Assembly: GCF_002218085.1 (NCBI RefSeq)
Contig: NZ_BDUC01000006.1
Coordinates: 248,001-312,000, forward strand
From: Tolypothrix sp. NIES-4075
GTDB taxonomy: Bacteria > Cyanobacteriota > Cyanobacteriia > Cyanobacteriales > Nostocaceae
Length of the DNA stretch: 64,000 nt
Reading direction: 5' to 3'
A model generated the notes under the pieces. It worked only from the letters and a program-made list of their open reading frames with translations. It was not told where the DNA came from and did no database searches. Both the position numbers and the translations under genes were made by a program. Below, piece after piece: positions 1 through 7,908 of the stretch; within the stretch, counting starts at the first letter, position 1; the number at the start of each line of letters is the position of its first letter.

Positions 1-267
1 AGCGCCTTGTGCTTGCATTTGTCAGCAAAACTTGCAACTTTACGCACTAAATCAGTAACATTTAATTCTCAGTTAGCAAGTAAGCTGACACCGCGAGAAT
101 TAGAAATAGCTGAATTAGTGGCGCAGGGTTTAACTAATGCGGAAATTGGCGCAAAACTTTGGATTAGCCAAAATTCAGTTAAGCAAGCTTTGAAGCGGAT
201 GTTTCGCAAGCTGGAAGTTTCAGCACGAGCGGAGATGGTAGCGAAATTACAGGAGGTGCTAAATTGA
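1..267 (+). CDS. LuxR-family regulator, C-terminal part (cut by window edge)
   Basis: The frame is open from the first base and ends at 267, so this is the 3' part of a gene that begins outside the window. The visible residues hold a complete LuxR-type helix-turn-helix: LTPRELEIAELVAQGLTNAE, then a recognition helix (QNSVKQALKRMFRKL). The segment before it (CLHLSAKLATLR) matches my recollection of the end of the sensory domain of a cyanobacterial LuxR family whose N-terminal part is seen again, broken, at 943-1344. It probably binds DNA as a transcription regulator; target and signal are unknown. A TTG at 7 could in principle start a short protein, but continuity to base 1 argues for a truncated view of a longer one. 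A 12-bp-stem hairpin follows the stop codon. Confidence 0.8.
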   Translation, partial: SALCLHLSAKLATLRTKSVTFNSQLASKLTPRELEIAELVAQGLTNAEIGAKLWISQNSVKQALKRMFRKLEVSARAEMVAKLQEVLN

Positions 268-271
268 TAAG

Positions 272-306
272 CCTAGAATTATGTTTATACAGAGCATAAT
301 TCTAGG
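272..306. terminator. Perfect 12-bp hairpin, probable bidirectional terminator
   Basis: CCTAGAATTATG at 272-283 pairs exactly with CATAATTCTAGG at 295-306 around an 11-nt loop. It lies between the end of the plus-strand LuxR gene and the end of the minus-strand toxin remnant, where a shared terminator is expected. There is no long T-run, so the terminator role is inferred from position. Confidence 0.55.
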
Positions 307-590
307 GATGGGGGGTAATTGCTAAAATTGTTATTACTTCTTGGTCTGGACCGTAGTACCAAAAAACCCTAAAAGCAGCAGGCGTTTTGTTCTCAACATA
401 AGCCTCAAATACCTCCTCCCCACCGGAACCCGATCATAGCATCATATTTGTGAGTTTGGAGACTGGGATGGCGTAGATTAGTTTCCATTAATGCCATCTT
501 TATCACCTTGCGGTACTTTTTAGGCTCTGTTTGTTCAAGATTAGCTAAAGTATCTTTTGCTTGAGTAGAGAATTGGAGTCTAAATTGCAT
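302..590 (-). pseudogene. RelE/ParE-like toxin gene with a frameshift
   Basis: Reading from 590 down gives a toxin-like protein starting MQFRLQFSTQAKDTLANLEQ that stops after 61 residues at 405. The next frame continues without a start codon as GGEEVFEAYVENKTPAAF through FRVFWYYGPDQEVITILAI and ends at 302-304. Joined, they make about 95 residues, the usual length of RelE/ParE-superfamily toxins with a C-terminal FRVFWYYG-type strand. A single extra base near 421-428 explains the break. The start overlaps the stop of the antitoxin gene at 590, the usual antitoxin-toxin coupling. The toxin would cleave mRNA or inhibit gyrase if intact; here it is probably inactive, unless the extra base is a sequencing error. 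Confidence 0.65.
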
Positions 591-775
591 TAATCTTCGA
601 TGTCAACGTCTGCATATTCAGCAAAAGAACCTAAATCATGTACTTCTCCTTCTTCGGCTTGTTGAATTCCTCGCTGTACAGCAGCTAGTGCTTCTGGATT
701 TTGCCATAACCACTGCTGTTGTTCGTGAATGTCTATTGGGTCTAATAGAATTTGTCCAGCGTCATTGACCATCAC
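590..775 (-). CDS. Small antitoxin partner of the RelE/ParE-like toxin
   Basis: This 61-residue acidic protein begins with GTG (MMVNDAGQILLDPIDIHEQ) and ends in a strongly acidic tail (EYADVDIED). Its stop overlaps the start of the following toxin remnant, the typical order and spacing of a type II toxin-antitoxin operon. I do not recognise a named family; the antitoxin role rests on size, charge and position. If the toxin is dead, this gene may be a leftover. The sequence just upstream also encodes a 38-codon frame (762-878) overlapping this start, so the original protein could have been longer and frameshifted. Confidence 0.55.
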   Translation of the reverse strand: MMVNDAGQILLDPIDIHEQQQWLWQNPEALAAVQRGIQQAEEGEVHDLGSFAEYADVDIED

Positions 776-878
776 TCGGTAAAATGAGTGTTTTAGCGTT
801 TTCTCCTAGTATTATGCCACCTTGCGTGTCTGTAGAAACCGCCTCTTTAATGAGGCGGAAGTTTTCATTAGTGAGCAT
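762..878 (-). CDS. Possible 38-residue ORF overlapping the antitoxin start
   Basis: An ATG at 876-878 opens a frame reading MLTNENFRLIKEAVSTDTQG and onward to SDGQ, ending at 762-764 inside the antitoxin gene. A purine-rich stretch (AAAGGGAAAAA) precedes it. It could be a real small gene, or the detached N-terminus of the antitoxin. A hairpin at 839-858 lies inside it, which argues against coding. Weak call. Confidence 0.25.
   Translation of the reverse strand: MLTNENFRLIKEAVSTDTQGGIILGENAKTLILPSDGQ
839..858. repeat. Short hairpin CCGCCTC-N6-GAGGCGG
   Basis: Perfect 7-bp inverted repeat with a 6-nt loop in the region upstream of the antitoxin gene. It could be a terminator or part of a dispersed palindromic repeat. 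Confidence 0.35.
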
Positions 879-942
879 CAAGTTTTTCCCTTTGAATATC
901 TTTTTTAAACTATAGCAATACTCACAAATGGCGATCGCTTAA

Positions 943-1344
943 CAAGCTTGCGCGATCGCCCTTGCCCGTGATGAGCGAGAATTAAGACACCGATTTCTGG
1001 ATGGAATTAGTGATAATTTTGACGTGCAGCGCTGGGGTATTTATTTACTCGAGGAGCATGAAAATCTTGCTAGTGTCGATGTTCAGGCACTTACAAGTAA
1101 TAAAATATCATCCCGGCATAACAAGCGATGCCCCTATCCGCAACCAATTATTTCAATACACGGCTGGATATTTTATTTTTTGGATCTCCCTTACGGCGTA
1201 AAAGATGTATTTGTGGTAGGTCGGGCAGTTGCTCCAGTGATGCATTATGTACTTGAACGCCATGCATCAGCACATGAAGAATTAGTATTACCTCCTGGGG
1301 GTTGGAAGCAATGCGAACTGTATAAAAATTGTTGTTCTAAGTAG
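943..1344 (+). pseudogene. LuxR-family regulator, N-terminal remnant with a MITE insertion
   Basis: From 943 the frame reads QACAIALARDERELRHRF, then DNFDVQRWGIYLLEEH, and resumes as AVAPVMHYVLERHASAHEEL and WKQCELYKNCCSK. From memory this matches the N-terminal sensory part of the same cyanobacterial LuxR family whose C-terminus lies at 1-267. There is no start codon (TAA at 940), the middle and DNA-binding parts are missing after CCSK, and a 104-bp repeat at 1087-1190 adds about 35 foreign residues without breaking the frame. This is therefore a decayed copy. The order (C-terminal fragment first, N-terminal fragment second, same strand) could reflect two paralogues or a rearrangement. Confidence 0.65.
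1087..1190 (+). mobile_element. MITE-like element, copy 1 (about 104 bp)
   Basis: The same sequence occurs in reverse orientation at 23693-23797 with very few differences. Both ends contain imperfect inverted repeats (AATAAAATATCATCC near the left end, GGATATTTTATTTT near the right). It encodes nothing of its own and sits inside the LuxR remnant. Short length, terminal inverted repeats and a second copy in another context fit a non-autonomous miniature element; I could not identify its parent transposon. Confidence 0.65.
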
Positions 1345-3679
1345 AAAACTCCAACTGATTTGCAGTGCCATCATCGAAAAAGCTCTGTTCACCAACACCT
1401 ATTAGTTCCACAATAATTTCACGCATTGCAGGTGAAAACTCACCTTCTCTTGCTTTAATCTCAACAATGGTTTGTTGCCCTTTAGAATAAACATGGTAAG
1501 TTGTTGTGCAAAAGGCTCCTGTTTTGTACTCAAAAGTATGACCGTCATCCTCATAAAGGGTAAACTCGCCTATACCCTTCGAGATCCGAAGCCTCATCTG
1601 GTCTATAGGACGTTCATCTACATGTTGCATTACTGGTGCCATCGGAATAATCGAGCCAGCACGGACATATAATGGCATTCGTTCAAGTGGGGCGTGTGCC
1701 AGAATGTGAGTTGGTCCTGTAAAAGTTTCGCCACTCCACCAGTCGTACCAGCAACCTTCAGGCAAGTACACGGCACGGTGTTCAACACCTGGACGGTAAA
1801 TTGGTGCTGCGAGTAATGATGAGCCAAGCATTACTTGGTCAGCAAGAGTAAAAGTCTTTGGGTCATTGGGGAAATGATAAAGCAGGGGACGAAGAATTGG
1901 TGCGCCAGTGGTTGCGGCTTCCCAGAAAAGAGTATAAATATAGGGCAGCAGTTGGTAACGGAGTTCGATGTACTCGCGGCATATCTTTTCGACGCGATCG
2001 CCAAATACCCAAGGCTCATGCTGTCCTGTAGTTAATGCTGAATGTCCCCGCATTAAGGGATAAAGCATTCCTACCTGCATCCAACGAGCAAATAGTTCAG
2101 CCGTAGCGTTCCCCGCAAATCCTCCAATATCAGCACCGACAAATGCAACACCCGATAGACCCAAGTTACAGAGCATCGGTATGGACATTTCCAGGTATTC
2201 CCATAACGATTGATTGTCTCCTGTCCATACTGCTGACCAACGCTGAATGCCAGCGAATCCAGCGCGTGTCAATAAAAAGGAGCGTTCTGTCGGACGAGAT
2301 ATTTTAGCTGCCTGATAAGATGCCTGTGCCATCATTAGCCCATACAAATTGTGAGTTTCAGTGTGGGTGGTTCTCTCGTCACTTGGTCCTTGCGGTGCAT
2401 CGAGGGGAAACGAAATTTTATTACCAGGGTCGCCGAATGGGCGATCGTCAATTGTAGGTTCATTCATGTCGTTCCAGATGCCGGCAACACCGATATCGGT
2501 GAGGCTGTTTTGTAAACTTCCCCACCAATCTCTCACTTCCGGGCGCAGGTAATCAGGAAAGACGGCTTTGTCGGGCCAAACATAGCCGTGAAATAGCTGA
2601 CCATTCGTTTTTCGGATAAAATAGTCGTTGTTTAATCCCTCGTCAAATACTTTGTAATCTGCTTCTGGCTCGTACTTGACCCCCGGATCAACAATCGTCG
2701 CTACTTTAAAGCCATCTTGCTTGAGATTTTGTATTAATTCTTGAGGGTTAGCAAATCGCTTAGGACTCCAGGTAAAAACCCGGTAGCCGTTCATATAGTC
2801 AATATCTAAATGGATAACATCACAGGGAATGCGGCGCTGACGAAATTCACACGCCAGTTTGCGTACTATATCTTGTGACTCGTAACTCCAACGACACTGG
2901 TGATAACCTAATGACCATCGGGGTGGCAAGGGCATCCGTCCGGTTAGCTGGGTATAAGTCTCGATAATTTTTGCAGGTTCAGGACCATAAATGATGTAGT
3001 AATCCAGTTCAGTCCCCTGAGTTTCCATCCGCCAGACTCCTGGTTGCTGTGCCCCCAGATCAAATCGGCTCCAAAAAGTAGTATTGAAAAAAAGCCCGTA
3101 CCCTAATCCAGGACGCAACGCGATAAAAAAGGGAATCGCCTGATACATACTGTCTGTCATGATATCGAAATCGACCGCATCAGATGCCCAGTTGGTTCTT
3201 ACTTTTGAGCGCTGATCGAGCAAGCCAGTGGGTTCACCAAAACCATAGAAATGTTCGTCAGATTCAATTTGTTTCCACCCAGCAACAGCACCAGTCCGCC
3301 ACCCCATCCCTAAGTCTACATCTTGAGCAAACGGCTGTCCTGCTGAGTCGAAGCACTTGATACGGCAAGGATTGCGGGACACGACAATGCACAATTGCTC
3401 GGTTGTGATTTCTATAGCCTCTGCTTTTTCTTGCACCTCAAACGGCACAGTAGACCATTCTTCATCCGCTTGTGCCACTGCCCACGATCGCCTGGATAAA
3501 AATTCACCTGTTGGTGTCATCCGTACCCGAATTAAGTTCGGTGCTAGTACACTAATGCTCAGACAGGAGTCGCCGCAGTTGAAGAGAATATAGCGCTCAT
3601 TCTGTTGTATTGCTTGTACTGCTCCAAGAGTTGACCAAGATGCTTCGGTTGTGTGCAGTTGTCCAAAGTATTGCGGCAT
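1337..3679 (-). CDS. Glycoside hydrolase family 31 alpha-glucosidase
   Basis: This 780-residue protein has full family-31 length. The (beta/alpha)8 barrel motifs are present: LDIDYM near residues 291-296, the nucleophile motif IWNDMNEP near 401-408 (catalytic Asp about 404), WTGDN near 485-489 with the likely acid/base Asp, and GADIGGF near 515-521. Family members cleave terminal alpha-glucosidic bonds of maltooligosaccharides or related sugars. No signal peptide is visible, so a cytoplasmic role in glycogen or maltodextrin turnover is likely. The exact substrate (alpha-1,4, alpha-1,6 or alpha-xyloside) cannot be read from the sequence. It appears monocistronic, and its 3' end overlaps the end of the LuxR remnant by a few bases. 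Confidence 0.92.
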   Translation of the reverse strand: MPQYFGQLHTTEASWSTLGAVQAIQQNERYILFNCGDSCLSISVLAPNLIRVRMTPTGEFLSRRSWAVAQADEEWSTVPFEVQEKAEAIEITTEQLCIVVSRNPCRIKCFDSAGQPFAQDVDLGMGWRTGAVAGWKQIESDEHFYGFGEPTGLLDQRSKVRTNWASDAVDFDIMTDSMYQAIPFFIALRPGLGYGLFFNTTFWSRFDLGAQQPGVWRMETQGTELDYYIIYGPEPAKIIETYTQLTGRMPLPPRWSLGYHQCRWSYESQDIVRKLACEFRQRRIPCDVIHLDIDYMNGYRVFTWSPKRFANPQELIQNLKQDGFKVATIVDPGVKYEPEADYKVFDEGLNNDYFIRKTNGQLFHGYVWPDKAVFPDYLRPEVRDWWGSLQNSLTDIGVAGIWNDMNEPTIDDRPFGDPGNKISFPLDAPQGPSDERTTHTETHNLYGLMMAQASYQAAKISRPTERSFLLTRAGFAGIQRWSAVWTGDNQSLWEYLEMSIPMLCNLGLSGVAFVGADIGGFAGNATAELFARWMQVGMLYPLMRGHSALTTGQHEPWVFGDRVEKICREYIELRYQLLPYIYTLFWEAATTGAPILRPLLYHFPNDPKTFTLADQVMLGSSLLAAPIYRPGVEHRAVYLPEGCWYDWWSGETFTGPTHILAHAPLERMPLYVRAGSIIPMAPVMQHVDERPIDQMRLRISKGIGEFTLYEDDGHTFEYKTGAFCTTTYHVYSKGQQTIVEIKAREGEFSPAMREIIVELIGVGEQSFFDDGTANQLEFST

Positions 3680-3812
3680 AATCCCTGATTAAAACATAAG
3701 TACTTTCCCCAATTGAGATTTACATAAACTACTGCTAAAAAACGTGTATCTTTAGGCATAGCGTATATTGAACTTTAACTTTAGCAATAGTTTCAATCAA
3801 TTCTAAATATAT

Positions 3813-3966
3813 TTACATAAAAGCAAAGCTCCCGTTGATACACACATCCTGTCCTATAACAAATCTGGACTCAAGACTTGTGAAGTAAAGCACTGCTTCA
3901 GCAATATCCTGTGGAGTACCCCAATACTGCATGGGAATTCTTACCTGTTCAGAAGGGTGTAAGAGT
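3813..3966 (-). pseudogene. C-terminal fragment of a short-chain dehydrogenase/reductase
   Basis: The minus strand reads IPMQYWGTPQDIAEAVLYFT, then ESRFVIGQDVCINGSFAFM, and stops at 3813-3815. This is the standard C-terminal signature of SDR enzymes (a Trp-Gly-Thr-Pro-x-Asp-Ile-Ala helix followed by a TGQD-x-x-V-x-GG-like strand, here with GS instead of GG). The Rossmann fold and Ser-Tyr-Lys catalytic part are absent upstream, so only about 45 codons survive. Confidence 0.65.
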
Positions 3967-4129
3967 GTGGGGTTGCAGGTTTCGGGTGTGGGAACCCACG
4001 TTTTTAAACGTGGGATTCAAACTTGGATGCCGCATTTCATCGCACTGCGTATCTCGATCGGGCATTTTTTGCGCGGTAAGCTCTAAACCCACCCCGTCAG
4101 GGAAATTATTCTTTCTTTTTCCTTTCAGG

Positions 4130-4153
4130 GCAGATGCTCCACGCAGGTGAATT
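4130..4153 (-). repeat. Dispersed repeat related to 60601-60625
   Basis: On the minus strand this reads TTCACCTGCGTGGAGCATCT followed by GCCC. The plus strand near 60601-60625 reads TTCACCTACGTGGAGCATCT followed by GCC, a single mismatch. It belongs to the short interspersed repeats scattered through the window. Confidence 0.55.
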
Positions 4154-4532
4154 CCGCTAAGAACACTGCTTCCCCCTGCAAGATGTCCCCCCTGCAAGAG
4201 TGCAGTCTATTTGTATCAACTACCCATTTTTTCGGTAAGCACTGGAGTTGTTGACCCCCACTTAAATCTGGAAAAAATAAAAACGGCTTACGCACGGATA
4301 AGAATTTTTTGTAACATTTTTACTTGCCAACTATCACTTGATTTTGCTAAATTGACCAAGTTGAAGCTAAAATATTAGTTTTCAAATCTCAAGGCTAGTC
4401 TTCAGGTGTTGCAGTCACTACTAAACAAAAGTAAAAGCGAAGTTTGAGTTATCGGGCAATGTCACTTTCATTGAGTGCTTTCATCCCAGCAATCAAAATC
4501 GCAGTTGTTCAGTTCCTTAGAAAATCGGATAC

Positions 4533-5453
4533 ATGAAACAAACGCAATTGTGGTCTGTTGTCACTTTGTCAACAACTGTTTTGGGGCTACCGTCAGTTGG
4601 TCGTGCTGCAACAACCAATGGAAATTCTACCACTTCGGGCGAGACAGCTTCTAATGATGCGGTGAATGTGAAAAAGCCGCAATCTTTAAGGGAAAAACTT
4701 ATTTCCCGTGATATGGTTACTCAAATTCATGCTCATAACTTAGCAGGTCGTCAGGCGACAACGCTGTATATCCGCAATATTCCTTTTCTGACCTTTGTTA
4801 GTCAAGGGGGTATCAGCAACTCAGATGAAAGAGCGAGTGCGATCGCTGCTAAAATCAATCAATTAATAACAGACAAAGTTGATGCTAGCCAAATTACAGT
4901 AAGTTGGAAAGCAACCAGCTATATCATCAAAGTCAATTCAGAAGAACTGGTAGAAATCGATGGAAACACAACACGTCTACCAGATACAACCAATAACCTG
5001 TCACAAGATGCGTTGCAAGCCACCAATCGCTTGCGGAGACTAATCGATGTCGCTCATGCCTTAAACCAGATTAATACTATCCCCCTTCCACCCCAAGAAC
5101 CGATTAAACAGCCACAACAGGTGAAGAAGCCACCACAGCAAAATACTGGTGGGCAAGTGCAAGCCACCTCTAAAGGTATGGCTTCATATTACAGCTATGA
5201 AGGTGGTAATCGTACTGCAACTGGTGAGAGATTTAATCCTCAAGGATTCACCGCAGCCCATCGCAGCTTGCCTTTTGGTACACTAGTTCGTGTCACCAAC
5301 ACTGGCAATGGTCGTTCTGTAGTCGTGCGAATTAATGACCGTGGTCCATTTATTCGCGGTCGAGTAATTGACCTTTCTCTGGGTGCGGCAAGAGAATTAG
5401 GAATGATTAGCAGTGGTGTTGCCGCAGTTAAATTAGAAATTTTGAGTAATTAA
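4533..5453 (+). CDS. rlpA: RlpA-like double-psi beta-barrel protein, secreted
   Basis: The 306-residue protein starts MKQTQLWSVVTLSTTVLGLP and continues to a likely cleavage after GRAA, a Sec signal peptide. After a middle region rich in Gln/Pro (about 190-210), the C-terminal part (about 218-304) is a clear RlpA/DPBB domain: GMASYYSYEGG, NPQGFTAAHRSLPFGTLVRV, RINDRGPF and RVIDLSLGAA, including the catalytic-type Asp of NDRGPF. RlpA proteins act in the periplasm on peptidoglycan, in some species as lytic transglycosylases on denuded glycan strands at the septum. No SPOR domain is visible, unlike E. coli RlpA, so the septal role is not shown. It stands alone, with a hairpin after the stop. Confidence 0.88.
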   Translation: MKQTQLWSVVTLSTTVLGLPSVGRAATTNGNSTTSGETASNDAVNVKKPQSLREKLISRDMVTQIHAHNLAGRQATTLYIRNIPFLTFVSQGGISNSDERASAIAAKINQLITDKVDASQITVSWKATSYIIKVNSEELVEIDGNTTRLPDTTNNLSQDALQATNRLRRLIDVAHALNQINTIPLPPQEPIKQPQQVKKPPQQNTGGQVQATSKGMASYYSYEGGNRTATGERFNPQGFTAAHRSLPFGTLVRVTNTGNGRSVVVRINDRGPFIRGRVIDLSLGAARELGMISSGVAAVKLEILSN

Positions 5454-5494
5454 CTTGCTGAAAATGGGCGTTGCATAATTGACAAGACGAATCA

Positions 5495-5521
5495 TAGAGA
5501 CGCTTCATTGTCACGTCTCTA
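5495..5521. terminator. Hairpin between convergent rlpA and hyuB
   Basis: TAGAGACG at 5495-5502 pairs with CGTCTCTA at 5514-5521. It lies between two convergent genes, and its right arm overlaps the last codons of hyuB. The same GAGACG...CGTCTC palindrome family recurs in the window (for example in the ldpA tandem repeat at 16143-16218). Confidence 0.5.
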
Positions 5522-7064
5522 CTTTACCAAATCCGCCACCACCTGGGGTTTCAATCACAAAAACATCCCCAGGTTGCATTTCTACTGTTGCCGTGCTATT
5601 TAAATTCTCTTGGGTTCCATTCTGACGTTGTATCCAGTTGCGTCCCACCTGTCCGGCTTCTCCACCATTTAAGCCAAAGGGACGAACAAATCGATGTCCA
5701 GAGAGAATATTAGCTGTCATTGGTTCGAGAAACTTGATACGGCGAATCACTCCATTTCCGCCCGAATATTTACCTTTACCGCCGCTATCACAACGAAGGC
5801 TAAAACTTTCTAGAAGTACAGGATACCGGGTTTCTAAGACTTCTGGATCGGTGAGGCGAGAGTTAGTCATGTGAGTTTGGACACCATCAGTTCCATCAAA
5901 ATCAATTCCTGCGCCGGAACCGCCGCAAATGGTTTCATAATATTGATAGCGATCGCTTCCAAAAGTAAAATTATTCATCGTTCCCGCAGATGCAGCCATC
6001 ACCCCCAAAGCACCATATAAAGCATCGACAATGGTTTGCGAAGTCTCCACATTACCCGCAACTACTGCTGCTGGATAAGTTGGATTCAGCATACAGCCAG
6101 AAGGGATAATAATTTCTAAAGGATTAAGACACCCGGCATTGAGGGGAATATTATCATCAACCAAAGTCCGGAAGACATATAAAACAGCGGCTTGAGTTAC
6201 AGCTTTAGGAGCATTAAAGTTACTATTTAATTGTTCAGATGTGCCTGTAAAATCAATTTTGGCAGTGCGATTTGTTCTGTCAATTGTTACTTTCACTTGA
6301 ATTTGCGCTTGGCTATCCATCTCATAGGTAAATTCGCCATCTTTTAAAACATCAATTGCTCGTCTAACTGCTTCCTCTGCATTATCTTGCACAAATTTCA
6401 TGTAAGTTTGAACTGTCTCCAGCCCATATTGTGAAATTATTTGTCGCAGTTCTTGCACTCCTCTTTCATTGGCGGCAATTTGTGCTTTAAAATCAGCTGT
6501 ATTTTGGTCTGGGTTCCGAGCCGGATAAATATGATTTAAAAGATGCTGTCTAACTAATGTTTCTTGAAAGTTACCCTCTTCAACTAAGAGAAAATTATCA
6601 AATAAAATTCCTTCTTCTTCTACCGTAGTACTGTGGGGAGGCATTGAGCCGGGAGTAATTCCACCGATATCAGCTTGATGTCCGCGAGAAGCAACGTAGA
6701 AAATAACTTGTTTTCCATCTTCGTCAAAAACGGCGGTAATTGCAGTTACATCAGGAAGATGCGTTCCTCCGTTGTAGGGATTATTTGATAGATAGACATT
6801 TCCTGGTTTTAATGTGTCGCCTTTATCGTTAATTAAACTGCGAACACTTTCACTCATTGAGCCTAAATGTACAGGAATGTGGGGGGCATTAGCTACTAAT
6901 AATCCAGAAGAATCAAAAATAGCGCAGGAGAAATCTAAGCGTTCTTTGATATTTACCGATGCTGCTGTATTTTGCAGAACAATCCCCATTTGTTCGGCAA
7001 TAAATTGATAGAGATTTTTGAATATTTCTAAGCGAACTGGGTCGGGTTGAGATGTTGTGTACAT
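5511..7064 (-). CDS. hyuB: Hydantoinase B / 5-oxoprolinase family subunit
   Basis: 517 residues, the normal length for the B half of bacterial oxoprolinases/hydantoinases. Family features are visible: the N-terminal LDFSCAIFDSSGLLVANAPH-type segment, HIPVHLGSM, NNPYNGGTHLPDVTAI, SRGHQADIGGITPGSMPP and the Gly-rich C-terminus ETPGGGGFG. With subunit A it forms an ATP-dependent enzyme opening 5-oxo-L-proline or hydantoin rings, yielding glutamate for glutathione and amino-acid recycling. Subunit A lies 1.7 kb upstream on the same strand (8749-10872), but a toxin-antitoxin pair and an acetyltransferase gene separate them. Substrate is not determinable; 5-oxoproline is the likeliest in a cyanobacterium. 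Confidence 0.9.
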   Translation of the reverse strand: MYTTSQPDPVRLEIFKNLYQFIAEQMGIVLQNTAASVNIKERLDFSCAIFDSSGLLVANAPHIPVHLGSMSESVRSLINDKGDTLKPGNVYLSNNPYNGGTHLPDVTAITAVFDEDGKQVIFYVASRGHQADIGGITPGSMPPHSTTVEEEGILFDNFLLVEEGNFQETLVRQHLLNHIYPARNPDQNTADFKAQIAANERGVQELRQIISQYGLETVQTYMKFVQDNAEEAVRRAIDVLKDGEFTYEMDSQAQIQVKVTIDRTNRTAKIDFTGTSEQLNSNFNAPKAVTQAAVLYVFRTLVDDNIPLNAGCLNPLEIIIPSGCMLNPTYPAAVVAGNVETSQTIVDALYGALGVMAASAGTMNNFTFGSDRYQYYETICGGSGAGIDFDGTDGVQTHMTNSRLTDPEVLETRYPVLLESFSLRCDSGGKGKYSGGNGVIRRIKFLEPMTANILSGHRFVRPFGLNGGEAGQVGRNWIQRQNGTQENLNSTATVEMQPGDVFVIETPGGGGFGKVET

Positions 7065-7108
7065 TTATGACTCCTTAAAAAACCGTAGTAAGCGCTTAAG
7101 CGCTTTTC

Positions 7109-7132
7109 TTAAGCACGATAAATGCTTATTAC
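7109..7132. repeat. Degenerate copy of the TTAAGCAC intergenic hairpin
   Basis: TTAAGCAC, a 5-nt loop, then ATGCTTATTAC: the same layout as the two near-identical copies at 7885-7908 and 8718-8741, with arms partly diverged. It lies just upstream of hyuB. Confidence 0.5.
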
Positions 7133-7217
7133 TATTTTTTCACGCATTAGTAGACTGTAGGTTTAATTGCGCGTAAACGCCGAGGTTACCTGAGTCAGAC
7201 ATCGCTTAACCAAGCTA

Positions 7218-7550
7218 CTAATTAATTTCTACAATCATTTCTCCCTGTCTTAATCTTTCTAAAGCATCGGGCAAAGTGATTGTAAGAAGTTGACGCAAGT
7301 TTCGATTAGTAACGTTACCACAGGTTTGCCATAAGATTTGTGGCGGTGTTCCCAACCGACATACCAAATCAACAAAGTCACTGTCTTTTGTCATTATTAC
7401 GACGTTAACAATTCGTGCTGCCTCAAAAATCTCAATATCTCTAGCGTCTCGCAGTCCAATATCTCGCAGTGAGGAAGCCTCTATACCAAACGTATTGGTT
7501 AGCCAATTTGCCAATGTTGGTGGTAACTGAGCATCAACCCAGATATTCAT
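7218..7550 (-). CDS. DUF5615 PIN-like toxin
   Basis: This 110-residue protein begins MNIWVDAQLPPTLANWLTNT and contains the conserved acidic positions of PIN-like nucleases: D6 in the first strand, RDARDIEIFEAAR and VIMTKDSDFVDL. DUF5615 proteins are predicted RNases paired with DUF433 antitoxins. The gene follows its antitoxin with a four-base overlap (7547-7550), so the two are translationally coupled. All key acidic residues appear intact, so an active toxin is plausible. The pair sits between hyuB and hyuA, apparently as an insertion into an oxoprolinase operon. Confidence 0.8.
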   Translation of the reverse strand: MNIWVDAQLPPTLANWLTNTFGIEASSLRDIGLRDARDIEIFEAARIVNVVIMTKDSDFVDLVCRLGTPPQILWQTCGNVTNRNLRQLLTITLPDALERLRQGEMIVEIN

Positions 7551-7780
7551 GCTGTCAGTCGAGGAAAGTCAGTGCGTCGTGCAGCGAACAATAGACAGGC
7601 TTGGATATCTTCAGGTTCTAAGTCTGGAAAATCATCTAAAATTTCAGTTACACTGACGTTTTCAGCTAGCATTTCGAGAATGTCGCTCACCCGAATCCTC
7701 ATACCACGAATACAAGGGCGACCGCCACACTGACCGGGTATTTGGGTAATGCGAGTTAATAAGTCAGTCATTGAGTGCAT
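7547..7780 (-). CDS. DUF433 antitoxin
   Basis: The 77-residue protein reads RITQIPGQCGGRPCIRGMRI, then VSDILEMLAENVSVTEILDD and FPDLEPEDIQACLLFAARR, the standard DUF433 helix-turn-helix signature (GGRPCIRGMRI and the Asp-Phe-Pro-x-Leu-x-x-Glu-Asp-Ile core). It would bind DNA at its own promoter and neutralise the DUF5615 toxin encoded immediately downstream. A second ATG four codons in (MTDLLT) is an equally good start. Confidence 0.82.
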   Translation of the reverse strand: MHSMTDLLTRITQIPGQCGGRPCIRGMRIRVSDILEMLAENVSVTEILDDFPDLEPEDIQACLLFAARRTDFPRLTA

Positions 7781-7884
7781 CCAGTTATTTGATGACTAAG
7801 CAGCATTCTCCCATAATACAAGGTTGGGTTATTTAGGCGATCGCTGTTGAAACGTGATTAGCTTAACCAATGTAAGCGCTTTAT

Positions 7885-7908
7885 TTAAGCACTCTCCGTG
7901 CTTACTAC
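7885..7908. repeat. Intergenic hairpin repeat (copy 1)
   Basis: TTAAGCAC-TCTCC-GTGCTTA followed by CTAC. The stem AAGCAC/GTGCTT is perfect. An identical 24-bp copy is at 8718-8741 on the other side of the acetyltransferase gene, and a diverged one at 7109-7132. It overlaps the stop of the acetyltransferase gene. Confidence 0.65.

Larger units (their letters stand above)
3680..4532. other. Gene-poor spacer with a dehydrogenase fragment and palindromes
   Basis: Between the alpha-glucosidase and the RlpA-like gene I see a short-chain dehydrogenase fragment (3813-3966), a palindrome whose arms are CCCACGTTT and AAACGTGGG (about 3992-4012) and a dispersed repeat (about 4130-4153) shared with 60601-60625. 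The rest, including about 300 bp before rlpA, shows no credible coding frame and presumably contains the rlpA promoter. Confidence 0.5.

Noticed and set aside
3949..4197. Overlapping open frames on both strands near 4 kb
   Set aside because: Made of palindromic and dispersed repeat sequence, including the repeat shared with 60601-60625.
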